DNA of 32,596 nt, taken from assembly GCF_001424875.1 (NCBI RefSeq), contig NZ_LMCT01000036.1:1-32596 (forward strand). Reading direction: 5' to 3'. This document shows positions 6,875 through 15,406 of this stretch, piece after piece. The notes beneath the pieces were generated by a model. That model made no database searches. It worked only from the letters and a program-made list of their open reading frames with translations, and was not told where the DNA came from. Made by a program: the position numbers and the translations under genes. Position 1 is the stretch's first letter. Every line of letters begins with the position of its first letter. This DNA is from Kitasatospora sp. Root107. Lineage in GTDB: Bacteria > Actinomycetota > Actinomycetes > Streptomycetales > Streptomycetaceae.

Positions 6875-9004
6875 GTGACTCACCAGACTGACGACTCCCC
6901 GTCGGGCACCGCCGCCGACGGGGAGTCCGCCGTGCGCGGGGACGTGCTGAGCTCGACCACCGAGGGCCACCGGCCCCCGCGTGGTCTGCGGGCACTGCTC
7001 GCGTCGGTGGGCCGTCAGTTCCGGCGTCCGGTCCACCGGTTGCTGGCGCTCTACCGGCGATCGATCCAGGTCCGGGTGGTGGCGGCGACCCTGCTGCTGT
7101 CGCTCGCCGTGGTGCTGGTGCTCGGTGTGGTGGTGGTGGCCCAGGTACGGACCGGGCTGCTGGACGCCAAGAAGCACGCGGCCCAGGGCCAGGCCAAGGG
7201 CGGCTTCCAGATCGAGCAGGAGAAGATCAACGACGCGATCAACCTGCAGGCCAAGGTCGGGGCGAACAACGACCCGACCCGCGAGGCGAGCAGCACCTGG
7301 CTGATCAAGCAGGTCTCCGACCTGGCCAGCGGCGGCACCGGGGTCTACTCGGTGATCGCCCTGGTGCCGGGTACCGGACAGGTGGAGAGCGCCCCCAGCG
7401 CCGGTCTGCGCGGCGCGTACTACTCGGGTGACATCCTGCCCAGTTCGATCTCCCCCGAGCTGCAGGCACGGGTCGCGGCGGAGCCGTCGGTCTCGCACGA
7501 GCAGACCACGATGATCAAGCGTGACAGCCCGCCCTACGAGGAGCCCGGGCTGGTCATCGGCAAGCACTTCTCCGGGCCGGACAACAACAGCTACCAGCTC
7601 TACTACGTCTTCTCGTTCGGCCAGGAGAGCAAGACCCTCGACCTGGTCACCGGCACCCTGGCGACCGCCGGGCTGTTCGTGGTGATGCTGCTCGGCGGCA
7701 TCGCCTGGTTGGTGGTCCGTCAGGTGGTGACCCCGGTGCGGATGGCCGCCGGGATCTCCGAGCGGCTCGCCGCCGGGCACCTGGAGGAGCGGATGAAGGT
7801 CACCGGGACCGACGACATCGCCCGCCTCGGCGAATCGTTCAACCGGATGGCCAACGCGCTCCAGGCGCAGATCCGGCAGCTGGAGGAACTCTCCCGGGTG
7901 CAGCGGCGGTTCGTCTCGGACGTCTCGCACGAGCTGCGCACCCCGCTGACCACGGTGCGGATGGCGGCCGACCTGATCTACGACAGCCGGGACGACCTGG
8001 ACCCGATGGCGGCCCGTTCGGCGGAGCTGTTGCAGGGGCAGCTGGACCGGTTCGAGTCGCTGCTGGCCGACCTGCTGGAGATCAGCCGGTTCGACGCGGG
8101 CGCGGCGATCCTGGACGCCGAGCCGGTGGACCTGCGGGAGGTGGTCGGCCGGGTGGTCGAGGCGGCCGACCCGCTGGCGCAGGCCAAGGGCAGTGCGGTG
8201 ATCATCCGTGGTGGCGAGGAGCCGGTGGTCGCCGAGGTGGACTCCCGGCGGATCGAGCGCATCCTGCGCAACCTGGTGGTCAACGCGCTGGAGCACGGCG
8301 AGGGCCGGGACGTGGTGATCCGGCTCGGTTCGGCCGGGGGCGCGGTCGCGGTCGGTGTCCGGGACTACGGCATCGGGCTCAAGCCCGGCGAGGCGTCCCG
8401 GGTGTTCCACCGGTTCTGGCGGGCCGACCCGTCCCGGGTGCGGACCACCGGGGGTACCGGCCTCGGGCTGTCGATCGCGGTCGAGGACGCCCATCTGCAC
8501 GCCGGCTGGCTGCAGGCCTGGGGCGAGCCCGGCGGCGGCTCGCACTTCCGGCTCACCCTGCCGCGTACCCGGGGCGGCGAGATCAGCCGGGCCCCGTTCC
8601 GGCTGGAGCCGGAGGACTCCCGGCACAACCGCGGCCTGAACTCCACGGGTGCGCCGTACCGGCGGGCCCGCCCGACCGGGGCCACCGCGCTCACCGTGTC
8701 GGGGGAGCCCGGCGGCGAGGTGCCGGAGACGCCGGAGACGCCCACCAGTGGCTTCGGCAGCGGGCTCGGCAGCGGGCTGGGCGGTGTGCTGAGCATCGGC
8801 CCCGGGCTCGGCAAGGCGCCGACCGCACCGGTCTCCGACCCCTCGGACGTCCGGACCGCGGCAGCGGGGTACGGTGCGACCGGTGCACAGGTGGTGGTGG
8901 ACCGCTCGGCGGTCCGGCCGCCCGCTGCGCCGAAGGCGTCCGGTGACGACGCCGACCAGAGCGAGACGGAGGGGGCCGAGCGTGCCGAGGACGGACAGGA
9001 CTGA
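6875..9004 (+). CDS. mtrB: Sensor histidine kinase MtrB
   Basis: About 709 residues from the GTG at 6875, which follows the mtrA stop by 1 nt. Transmembrane helix 1 is at about 67-89, an extracellular sensor region spans about 90-256, helix 2 is at about 257-284, then come HAMP, a DHp helix with the phospho-acceptor H352 (VSDVSHELRTPLTTVRMAAD) and an HATPase domain with N box RILRNLVVNALEHGEG (N near 470), G1 box DYGIGL and G2 GGTGLGLS. The last roughly 150 residues are low-complexity Gly/Pro/Thr-rich, with a GSGLGSGLGG run. A second GTG at 6842 would overlap mtrA by 32 nt. Neither start has a strong ribosome site, so the N terminus is uncertain. Confidence 0.95.
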   Translation: MTHQTDDSPSGTAADGESAVRGDVLSSTTEGHRPPRGLRALLASVGRQFRRPVHRLLALYRRSIQVRVVAATLLLSLAVVLVLGVVVVAQVRTGLLDAKKHAAQGQAKGGFQIEQEKINDAINLQAKVGANNDPTREASSTWLIKQVSDLASGGTGVYSVIALVPGTGQVESAPSAGLRGAYYSGDILPSSISPELQARVAAEPSVSHEQTTMIKRDSPPYEEPGLVIGKHFSGPDNNSYQLYYVFSFGQESKTLDLVTGTLATAGLFVVMLLGGIAWLVVRQVVTPVRMAAGISERLAAGHLEERMKVTGTDDIARLGESFNRMANALQAQIRQLEELSRVQRRFVSDVSHELRTPLTTVRMAADLIYDSRDDLDPMAARSAELLQGQLDRFESLLADLLEISRFDAGAAILDAEPVDLREVVGRVVEAADPLAQAKGSAVIIRGGEEPVVAEVDSRRIERILRNLVVNALEHGEGRDVVIRLGSAGGAVAVGVRDYGIGLKPGEASRVFHRFWRADPSRVRTTGGTGLGLSIAVEDAHLHAGWLQAWGEPGGGSHFRLTLPRTRGGEISRAPFRLEPEDSRHNRGLNSTGAPYRRARPTGATALTVSGEPGGEVPETPETPTSGFGSGLGSGLGGVLSIGPGLGKAPTAPVSDPSDVRTAAAGYGATGAQVVVDRSAVRPPAAPKASGDDADQSETEGAERAEDGQD

Positions 9005-10829
9005 CCGACGGGCCGTGGGCGCGCTCGGCATGGTGATCGTCTCGACGCTCACCGCAGGCTGTGTCGCGATGCCCTCCGACGGGCCGCCGGAGCGGGTCGA
9101 ACTCCCGCAGGCGGGCAGTTCGGACAACCTCCAGGTCCGGGTCTTCCCGATCGCCCCGCACCCCGGCGACGGGCCGGAGAGCCTGTTGGAGGGCTTCCTG
9201 GGCGCCGCCAACGCGGACGAGCCCGACTACGTCACGGCCAAGGAGTACCTGACCGTGGCGGCGGCCAAGCGGTGGAACCCCGACGCGGGGGTGGCGGTGC
9301 TGGGCGCCACCTCGGTGGGACTGCCCGTCGACGGCTCGGAGGAGACCCGGGCCGTGATCAGCGTGACGGGCAACCAGGTCGCCTCACTCGACGGCAAGCA
9401 CACCTACCGGACGGCCCACGACCCCCGGTTCGAGCGGAAGTTCACCTTCGTCAAGGAGACCGAGGGCAAGAACAAGGGGCAGTGGCGGATCGACGAGCTC
9501 CCGGACGGTCTGATCATCGATCAGACCACGTTCAAGAACGGCTACCGCGCCGTGCACCTCTACTACCCGTCCGCCGAGGACCCGTGGGCCGACCGGCAGA
9601 CCCCGGTGCTGGTGCCGGACCCGGTCTACCTGCGGGGCCGAATAGACCCGTTCACCTCGGCCGCCAGGGCGCTGGTCGAAGGACCCTCCGGCTGGCTGGG
9701 CAAGGTGGTCGATCCGGTCTTCGACAAGACCACCAAGATCCGGGACGGCGTCACGGTGACCGAGGGCGGTGTCGCCACCGTACGGATCAGCGTGCCGGAC
9801 TTCGGCGGTATCCAGCCGCGCTGCCAGCAGATGGCCGCCCAGCTCTTCCACACCCTCTCCGACCTGCCGGGCAAGTCCCAGCTGGTGCGCCTGGACCTGG
9901 TCGGTGACCGGGGCAGCTGCCAGACCGACGCGGGCCGCACCGCCCAGATCGCCCCCGGCGCGCTGGCCGGCGGCACGGCCGGGACGCAGCAGTACTACTT
10001 CTCGGGGGACGGGCAGCTGACCCAGACCTCGGGCGACCTCGCCAAGGGCGCGCCGGTGGCCGGCGATCTCGGGCAGGAGACCGCGCCGAAGTCGGGCGAG
10101 TTCGCGGTCCGCAGGGACGGCACCGAGGCCGCCGTGGTCGGTGCCGACCGCAAGAAGCTGTCGGTGACCGAGGGCGGCAAGCTCGGCGCCCCCGTGCTGA
10201 TCAGCCCGGCCGTCGGGCCGGAGGACGGGCTGACCTCGCCCAGTTGGGACGGACGCGGCTCGCTCTGGGTGGTCGACCGGGCCCGGGACGGCTCCGAGGT
10301 GAAGGTGGTCCGCGGCAAGACCACCACGACGGTCCCGATCGAGGGGCTGGGCGGGCGCAGCGTGCGTTCGCTCAAGGTGGCCTCGGACGGCACCAGGATC
10401 GCGCTGGTGGTGGCGGAGCCGGGCCGTCCGCAGAGCCTGCTGATCGGCCGGGTCGAGCACTCCGGCACCCCGGCCGCCCCGGCCGCCAGGGTGACCGAGC
10501 TGCGGCCGGTCGGCACGGTGCTCAGCGAGGTGGTCTCGGTCTCCTGGGCCGACACCGACCAGCTGTTGGTGCTCGGCAAGGAGGACGGGAAGCTCCAGCA
10601 GCTGCACTACTTCGGCACCGACGGCTCGGTCAGCTCCGACTTCGTGCTCCAGGGCGGCGACTCGATGTCCTCGATCTCCGCCACGGAGGCGCGCGACCGC
10701 GAGTCGGACAAGGCACCCCCGGTGCTCGCCACCTCGTTGACCAAGCACCAGATCTACCGCCTGGTCGGCAACCAGTGGCGCGAGATCCAGGGCCAGCCGG
10801 GGGCCTGGATGTTCAGCTATCCCGGCTGA
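8982..10829 (+). CDS. lpqB: MtrAB-associated lipoprotein LpqB
   Basis: 615 residues. The N-terminal signal ends in the lipobox LTAGC, with the lipidated cysteine at residue 27. A GerMN domain (roughly 200-320, with GRIDPFTSAARALVEGPSGW) and a long C-terminal beta-propeller-like half follow (repeats such as SPSWDGRGSLWVVDRARDG and SVSWADTDQLLVLGKEDGK). LpqB is known to interact with the sensor part of MtrB and modulate MtrA signalling at the outer face of the membrane. The GTG start has GGAGGGGG upstream and overlaps mtrB by 23 nt, so mtrA-mtrB-lpqB form one operon. Its 3' end overlaps convergent comF by 13 nt. Confidence 0.96.
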   Translation: MPRTDRTDRRAVGALGMVIVSTLTAGCVAMPSDGPPERVELPQAGSSDNLQVRVFPIAPHPGDGPESLLEGFLGAANADEPDYVTAKEYLTVAAAKRWNPDAGVAVLGATSVGLPVDGSEETRAVISVTGNQVASLDGKHTYRTAHDPRFERKFTFVKETEGKNKGQWRIDELPDGLIIDQTTFKNGYRAVHLYYPSAEDPWADRQTPVLVPDPVYLRGRIDPFTSAARALVEGPSGWLGKVVDPVFDKTTKIRDGVTVTEGGVATVRISVPDFGGIQPRCQQMAAQLFHTLSDLPGKSQLVRLDLVGDRGSCQTDAGRTAQIAPGALAGGTAGTQQYYFSGDGQLTQTSGDLAKGAPVAGDLGQETAPKSGEFAVRRDGTEAAVVGADRKKLSVTEGGKLGAPVLISPAVGPEDGLTSPSWDGRGSLWVVDRARDGSEVKVVRGKTTTTVPIEGLGGRSVRSLKVASDGTRIALVVAEPGRPQSLLIGRVEHSGTPAAPAARVTELRPVGTVLSEVVSVSWADTDQLLVLGKEDGKLQQLHYFGTDGSVSSDFVLQGGDSMSSISATEARDRESDKAPPVLATSLTKHQIYRLVGNQWREIQGQPGAWMFSYPG

Positions 10830-11527
10830 TTCCCCGGCCGGGTCCGGCGGACCGCCGCCGCGACCGTGGCGGCGCCCAGCGGCGGGTGGCCGAGCGCGGT
10901 GAGCGCCCGGGCCGCTTCGGCCAGGGTGGCCCCGGTGGTCACCAGGTCGTCCACCAGCACCGGATGACGGCCGGTCAGCAGCCGGGCCGCCCCGGGCCTG
11001 GGAGTGAGCGCGCCGTGCAGATTGGTACGGCGCTGCGCGGCGGTCAGCCCGGACTGGTCGGCCACCGCGCGGCAGTGCCGCAGCACCGGCGCGGCCCGGA
11101 CCGGATGGCCGCCCCGGCGCAGCTCCCGCGCAGCGGCCCTGGCCAGGCGCAGCGTCGGATCGTGGCCACGGGCCCGGACCGAGCGCCGGGTGGAGGGCAT
11201 CGGCACCAGCAGCACAGGACGGCCGTCCAGCAACGGGCGGACGGCCCGGGCCAGCGCCTGCCCCAGCGGCCCGGCCAGCCGCAGCGCGCCGCGCTCCTTG
11301 TGGGCGATCAGCAGCCGCCTGACCGGGTCCGCGTACGGGCCTGCGGCGTGTAGTGGGGGGAGCCCGGGCGGGGCCGGCTGCGGCCCGGCCAGGCCCGCCC
11401 TGGTGGCGCTCAGCACGGTGCGGCAGGCGGGGCAGAGCTGGGTGCGGCCGGTCCGGCAGCCTGCGCAGGTGGTGGGCAGCAGGAGGTCGAGCAGTTCGGG
11501 TAGTTCGAACAGCAGGTGGACGGCCAT
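10817..11527 (-). CDS. comF: ComF family phosphoribosyltransferase-like protein
   Basis: 236 residues. The N-terminal zinc-binding motif has CxxC pairs at residues 21/24 and 32/35. The type I phosphoribosyltransferase domain follows, with VPMPSTRRSVRARGHDP and the PRPP-binding loop VLVDDLVTTGATL. In competent bacteria ComFC is needed for DNA uptake. In actinobacteria the ortholog sits next to lpqB and its job is unclear. The ATG at 11527 lies within MAVHLLFELPELLDLLLP, a typical ComF beginning. It is convergent with lpqB, overlapping its 3' end by 13 nt with no room for a terminator, and divergent from hpf. Confidence 0.92.
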   Translation of the reverse strand: MAVHLLFELPELLDLLLPTTCAGCRTGRTQLCPACRTVLSATRAGLAGPQPAPPGLPPLHAAGPYADPVRRLLIAHKERGALRLAGPLGQALARAVRPLLDGRPVLLVPMPSTRRSVRARGHDPTLRLARAAARELRRGGHPVRAAPVLRHCRAVADQSGLTAAQRRTNLHGALTPRPGAARLLTGRHPVLVDDLVTTGATLAEAARALTALGHPPLGAATVAAAVRRTRPGNQPG

Positions 11528-11891
11528 GGCGGCCTCCTCGGGTGCGGCTGGGCCAAACGGTGGTCCGCCCTGGGGGTGTTGTCCAGACGTTTACCGATGT
11601 TTCACCCCCAGGAGGGTAAACAGGGTGGAACAGCTGTACCGCCAGCGCTGCGCCACTAGGTTGTTCGACCGGCACAAGGCTGGGGAGGCGAAATCCCGGT
11701 GTGAGGTGTTCGATAAGGCTCCAAGGGGTTTCAAGCGTTCCTGGTGGGGAGGAAGTGAGGTGAGGGCCAGTCGCGCTCGCCGCTCCCGGCGAACCGCGGG
11801 GTCGGCGACAGATGAGGTTGGTCCGGCTGGGTCTCAGTCCGGTCCGGTGAGCACTCCGGATCGGCGTCAGCACAAGGGATCGGAGTTCTGC
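11528..11891. other. 364-bp divergent intergenic region between comF and hpf
   Basis: The region drives hpf to the right and comF to the left. The hpf reading frame is open throughout, but the encoded residues are Arg/Ser-rich and unlike the HPF fold, so no coding is assigned. It holds an inverted repeat (11589-11621), a TANNNT-type hexamer TAGGTT at 11657-11662 without a clear -35, and about 190 bp further downstream with no structure that I recognise. A long 5' leader for hpf is possible. Confidence 0.6.
11589..11621. promoter_or_regulatory. Inverted repeat GTTTACC-N19-GGTAAAC upstream of hpf
   Basis: Perfect 7-bp arms at 11589-11595 and 11615-11621. The right arm is part of GGGTAA (11614-11619), and a GTTT lies 11 nt before it. 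These resemble the halves of a stress sigma-B type promoter, but the 11-nt spacing is shorter than expected, so an operator is as likely. The position suits stress control of hpf or regulation of comF. Confidence 0.35.
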
Positions 11892-12584
11892 GTGGACATC
11901 GTCGTCAAGGGCCGCAAGACCGAGGTGCCCAAGAGGTTCCGCGAGCACGTGGCCGAGAAGCTGGAGAAGGTCCAGAAGTTCGACGACAAGGTGATCAGCC
12001 TCGACGTCGAGGTGTCCAAGGAACACAACCCGCGTCAGGCCGACCGCTCCGAGCGGGTCGAGATCACCATGCGTACCCGTGGCCCGGTCATCCGGGCCGA
12101 GGCCGCCGCCGCGGATCCCTATGCGGCGCTCGACCTGGCCTCGGCGAAGCTCGACGCGCAGCTGCGCAAGTCGGCCGACCGGCGCCGGGTGCACAAGGGC
12201 GGCAACGGCCGCACCCCGATCAGCGTCGCCGAGGCGACGGCCGCGCTCGCCGCGCTCCCCGAGGCGGAGCGGCCGAGCACCGGGGCCAACGGTGCCGTTC
12301 GCAAGACCATGATGGGATCCCTGGAGGTGGAGGGCGACGGTCCGCTCGTCGTCCGCGAGAAGACCCACGGCGCCGTGCCGATGGCGCTGGACCAGGCGCT
12401 GTTCGAGATGGAGTTGGTCGGTCACGACTTCTATCTCTTCGTCGAGAAGGACAGCGGCCTGCCGAGCGTGGTCTACCGGCGTCACGGCTACCACTACGGC
12501 GTGATCCACCTGGCCACGGACGGTTCGACCGTCGGTGAGGTGGGCGGCGCCGGTGGTGCGATCGGCGGGCCCGACGACGACTGA
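11892..12584 (+). CDS. hpf: Long-form ribosome hibernation promoting factor
   Basis: 230 residues, the usual length of the long actinobacterial form. The N-terminal RaiA/HPF domain (1-100) shows MDIVVKGRKTEVPKRFREHV, then EKLEKVQKFDDKVISLDVEV and RGPVIRAEAAAADPYAALDL. A variable linker with RRRVHKGGNGR follows. The C-terminal dimerisation domain (about 160-215) shows KTHGAVPMALDQALFEMELV then GHDFYLFV and YRRHGYHYGVIHL. Long HPF binds 30S subunits and dimerises them into 100S ribosomes in stationary or stress phases. The GTG start is set by homology and by GGAG 8 nt upstream. A terminator follows directly. Confidence 0.95.
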   Translation: MDIVVKGRKTEVPKRFREHVAEKLEKVQKFDDKVISLDVEVSKEHNPRQADRSERVEITMRTRGPVIRAEAAAADPYAALDLASAKLDAQLRKSADRRRVHKGGNGRTPISVAEATAALAALPEAERPSTGANGAVRKTMMGSLEVEGDGPLVVREKTHGAVPMALDQALFEMELVGHDFYLFVEKDSGLPSVVYRRHGYHYGVIHLATDGSTVGEVGGAGGAIGGPDDD

Positions 12585-12623
12585 CCGGGCCCCGTTGCGA
12601 CAACCGAACAGCAGTCGGTGAAC

Positions 12624-12661
12624 GGGTGACCCCCGGTGGCTTCGGCCGCCGGGGGTCACCC
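12624..12661 (+). terminator. UUCG-loop terminator after hpf
   Basis: 17-nt arms (12624-12640 and 12645-12661) pair fully with one G-U pair around a TTCG tetraloop. It begins 39 nt after the hpf stop and separates hpf from the response regulator gene. There is no T tract. The very stable stem is typical of Streptomyces terminators. Confidence 0.9.
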
Positions 12662-12748
12662 AGCTGGGCGGGCCGACGGCGGAGGGTGATCGGGGACGGC
12701 GCTTCGTGGAATGATGGCCGGACACTGACGGGTCACGGGGAGGCACGG

Positions 12749-13480
12749 ATGGGGGATCGATTCGGTCTGACGGCCGAACAGGCCCGGGAGGCGGCGGACT
12801 ACCCGCCGCGCCGGGCCGAACCGATCCGGGTGCTGGTGGTGGACGACCACGCCCTGTTCCGCCGAGGCCTGGAGATCGTGCTGGCCGAGGAGGAGGACAT
12901 CCGGGTCGTCGGCGAGGCGGGGGACGGCGCCGAGGCGCTGGTCAAGGCGGCCGACCTGCTGCCGGACATCATCCTGATGGACGTCCGGATGCCCAGGCGG
13001 AGCGGGATCGAGGCCTGCACCGCGATCAAGGACGTGGTGCCCAGCGCCAAGATCATCATGCTGACGATAAGCGACGAGGAAGCCGACCTCTACGAGGCGA
13101 TCAAGGCGGGGGCCACCGGCTACCTGCTCAAGGAGATCTCCACCGACGAGGTGGCCACCGCGATCCGGGCGGTCGCCGACGGGCAGTCGCAGATCAGCCC
13201 GGCGATGGCCTCCAAGCTGCTCACCGAGTTCAAGTCGATGATCCAACGGCGTTCGGACGACCGGGAGTTGGTGCCCGCGCCACGGTTGACCGACCGTGAG
13301 CTGGAGGTGCTCAAACTGGTCGCCACCGGGATGAACAACCGGGAGATCGCCAAGGAGCTCTTCATCAGCGAGAACACGGTGAAGAACCACGTCCGGAACA
13401 TCCTGGAGAAGCTCCAGCTGCACTCCCGGATGGAGGCCGTGGTCTACGCGATGCGGGAGAAGATCCTGGAGATCGGGTAG
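12749..13480 (+). CDS. Orphan response regulator, NarL/LuxR family
   Basis: 243 residues. The receiver domain (about 25-145) has D32-D33, phospho-acceptor D78 in LPDIILMDVRMPRRSG, a T/S in MLTISD and K in YLLKEIS. The LuxR-type HTH (about 180-240) reads RLTDRELEVLKLVATGMNNR then EIAKELFISENTVKNHV. The domain layout is complete. The ATG at 12749 follows GGGGAGG and is chosen because in-frame codons further upstream lie in the hpf terminator. No histidine kinase is adjacent, so it is an orphan. Its position between hpf and secA matches Streptomyces synteny as I know it. Targets are unknown. Confidence 0.93.
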   Translation: MGDRFGLTAEQAREAADYPPRRAEPIRVLVVDDHALFRRGLEIVLAEEEDIRVVGEAGDGAEALVKAADLLPDIILMDVRMPRRSGIEACTAIKDVVPSAKIIMLTISDEEADLYEAIKAGATGYLLKEISTDEVATAIRAVADGQSQISPAMASKLLTEFKSMIQRRSDDRELVPAPRLTDRELEVLKLVATGMNNREIAKELFISENTVKNHVRNILEKLQLHSRMEAVVYAMREKILEIG

Positions 13481-13507
13481 GCCCGACCCCCAGGATCCGA
13501 CGGTCCG

Positions 13508-15307
13508 TCAGCGGTCGTTGACCTCCAGGAAGGTCCGTACGGCGGACTCCAGCGCGCCCTCGATCCAGGCCGGCTTCAGGCTGGTGTGCTCACCGGCGAA
13601 GTGCACCCGGCCCTCGGGGAGCCGGGCGGCTGGGTGGAGTTCGTGCAGCTGGCCGGGCGTGGGGATGACCGCCTCGCCGAGTGCGTAGCGGGCCCTGGCC
13701 CAGGACTGGGTGACGCCGACGCCGGTGAACTCGCGGCGGACCCGGGGCCCGAACAGCCGCTCCAGGTCGTTCAGCGCGAAGGCGTACCGCTCGCCCGGGG
13801 TCAGCGAGTCCCAGCGCATCGCGTCGTCCGCCCAGGTGTACGCGGCCAGCACCACGCCGCCCGGTGCGCCGTCGGGTGCGTGCGAGGGGAAGTAGGTGAA
13901 CCGGCTCGCGCTGTCCGAGACGCAGCCGCCGCCGGTGAAGCCGTGCGGGCCGTCCTCCCAGAAGCGGGTGCGGAACTCCAGCAGCACCTTGGTCGCCGAG
14001 TCGTAGTGCAGCTCGGTCACCGCCCGGCGCTTCGGGTAGGACATCAGCGGCTCGATCCGGCAGAACCGCAGCGCGCTGAACGGGATGGTGACGATCGCGT
14101 AGTCGCCCTCGAAGACCTCGGTCGGGTCGGTCGGCGCGCCGTCGGGCGACTCCTCGTCGCCGGTCTCGGCCACCGTCTCGATCCGTACCCCGTCGCCCTG
14201 TTGGGTCAGCCGGGTCATCCGGCGGCCCATCCGCAGCTCGGCCGCCAGCGGTTCGGCCAGCTTGGTGGTGAGGGTGTCGGTGCCGCCCTCCAGCTCCCAG
14301 TAGCGGTTGGTCGGGCTGATCACCGCGTGGTCGATCAGGGTCGGGATCAGCGAGTAGTGCAGCCGGGAGGTCATGTTCTCCAGCGTCCCGGCGGCCTGCA
14401 CCGAGACCGGGTCCCAGCCGGCCTCCTCGCGCAGGAACTGCCGGGTGGAGTGGTAGCCGTACTGCTGGAAGACCCCCGTCCAGCCGTCCAGCCGCTGCCG
14501 GATGTCGCCGGGGCCCACGGTGACCTTGGCGAAGGCCTCGTCGACCGCCTTGGCGGCGGTGGTCTCGAACCGGGCGCCGAAGGAGCGGTTCACCTCGGCG
14601 GGGGACTGCGCGTACGCGGCCTTGGTGGTCTGCAGGCCGTTGACCGCCAGGAAGGTGCGGAAGTTGGCGCCCGGCGGGCGGAACTCCCGCTCGGAGCCGT
14701 TGCTCCAGGTCTCGCCGGTGAACGAGCGGTACGTCACCGCGGGCGCCGCCCCGACGGCCCGGGTGCCCGGGGTGATGTCGGCGTTGTAGAACAACTGCCG
14801 CTTCAGGCCCAGCTTGTCGGCCAGTGCGAGCACCAGCGGGTGGAAGTCGGGCAGCCGCATCGCGCCGGCCTCGGCGTACAGCCGGGAGTCGGTGAACATG
14901 CCGCGGAAGGTCTTGATCCGGCCGCCGACCCGGCTGCCGTTGGCCTCGATGATCACGACCTGGTGCCCGGCCTGCTTGAGCAGGGTGGCCACGGTCAGCC
15001 CGGCGACGCCGGCTCCGACCACCAGGACGCGTTTGCGCTTGGTGCCGGTGGTGGCGGGGCCGGGCGGGAGCTGACCGTCGATCAGGATCTTCAGGTACTC
15101 GAGGGTGAGGTCGGTCCGCTCGTCGTCGGCGACCATCAGCATCTTGCGGGCCAGATCCCGGCTGACCGCCTCGTCGGCCCGGGACTGCGGCGCGGCCACG
15201 GAGCGGGGGGCGAACCCGACCGCGCCCGCCGCGGTCGCGACGGCGGCGGTGCCGAGCAGGGCGCGGCGGCTCAGCCAGGCCCGGGCAGTGGTGGCAGTTG
15301 GACCCAT
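13508..15307 (-). CDS. TAT-exported flavin amine oxidase / L-amino-acid oxidase-like protein
   Basis: 599 residues. A twin-arginine signal (LSRRALLG, Arg 14-15, then an Ala-rich hydrophobic stretch to about residue 39) precedes an FAD-binding dinucleotide fold with GAGVAG (98-103), followed by VVIIEANGSRVGGRIKT, the family's RxGGR motif. The C-terminal FAD segment is VHFAGEHTSLKPAWIEGALE. This pattern is that of the flavin monoamine oxidase / L-amino-acid oxidase family, which oxidatively deaminates an amine or amino acid to an imine, giving hydrogen peroxide. The substrate cannot be read from sequence. The ATG at 15307 follows GGAG and places the RR motif correctly. It is convergent with the response regulator gene (27-nt gap). 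Confidence 0.9.
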   Translation of the reverse strand: MGPTATTARAWLSRRALLGTAAVATAAGAVGFAPRSVAAPQSRADEAVSRDLARKMLMVADDERTDLTLEYLKILIDGQLPPGPATTGTKRKRVLVVGAGVAGLTVATLLKQAGHQVVIIEANGSRVGGRIKTFRGMFTDSRLYAEAGAMRLPDFHPLVLALADKLGLKRQLFYNADITPGTRAVGAAPAVTYRSFTGETWSNGSEREFRPPGANFRTFLAVNGLQTTKAAYAQSPAEVNRSFGARFETTAAKAVDEAFAKVTVGPGDIRQRLDGWTGVFQQYGYHSTRQFLREEAGWDPVSVQAAGTLENMTSRLHYSLIPTLIDHAVISPTNRYWELEGGTDTLTTKLAEPLAAELRMGRRMTRLTQQGDGVRIETVAETGDEESPDGAPTDPTEVFEGDYAIVTIPFSALRFCRIEPLMSYPKRRAVTELHYDSATKVLLEFRTRFWEDGPHGFTGGGCVSDSASRFTYFPSHAPDGAPGGVVLAAYTWADDAMRWDSLTPGERYAFALNDLERLFGPRVRREFTGVGVTQSWARARYALGEAVIPTPGQLHELHPAARLPEGRVHFAGEHTSLKPAWIEGALESAVRTFLEVNDR

Positions 15308-15406
15308 CGTTGCTCCAAACGGTCGTGGTGCGGACACCACGGGGCAACGGCGGGTGATCACCAAAGGCACGCCCGGCCGACGAAGATCACTCGAACCGAC
15401 CAGCCG

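Noticed and set aside
11599..11619. True sigma-B promoter for hpf (GTTT ... GGGTAA)
   Set aside because: The spacer is 11 nt, shorter than the usual 13-16, so it is reported only as a possible control element.
11004..11891. Long N-terminal extension of HPF in the same frame
   Set aside because: The frame is open, but it is antisense to comF and then Arg/Ser-rich. HPF homology begins exactly at the GTG at 11892 with a ribosome site.
9384..12746. 1120-codon minus-strand open frame across lpqB, comF and hpf
   Set aside because: It is an antisense shadow of three recognisable genes with no coherent domain.
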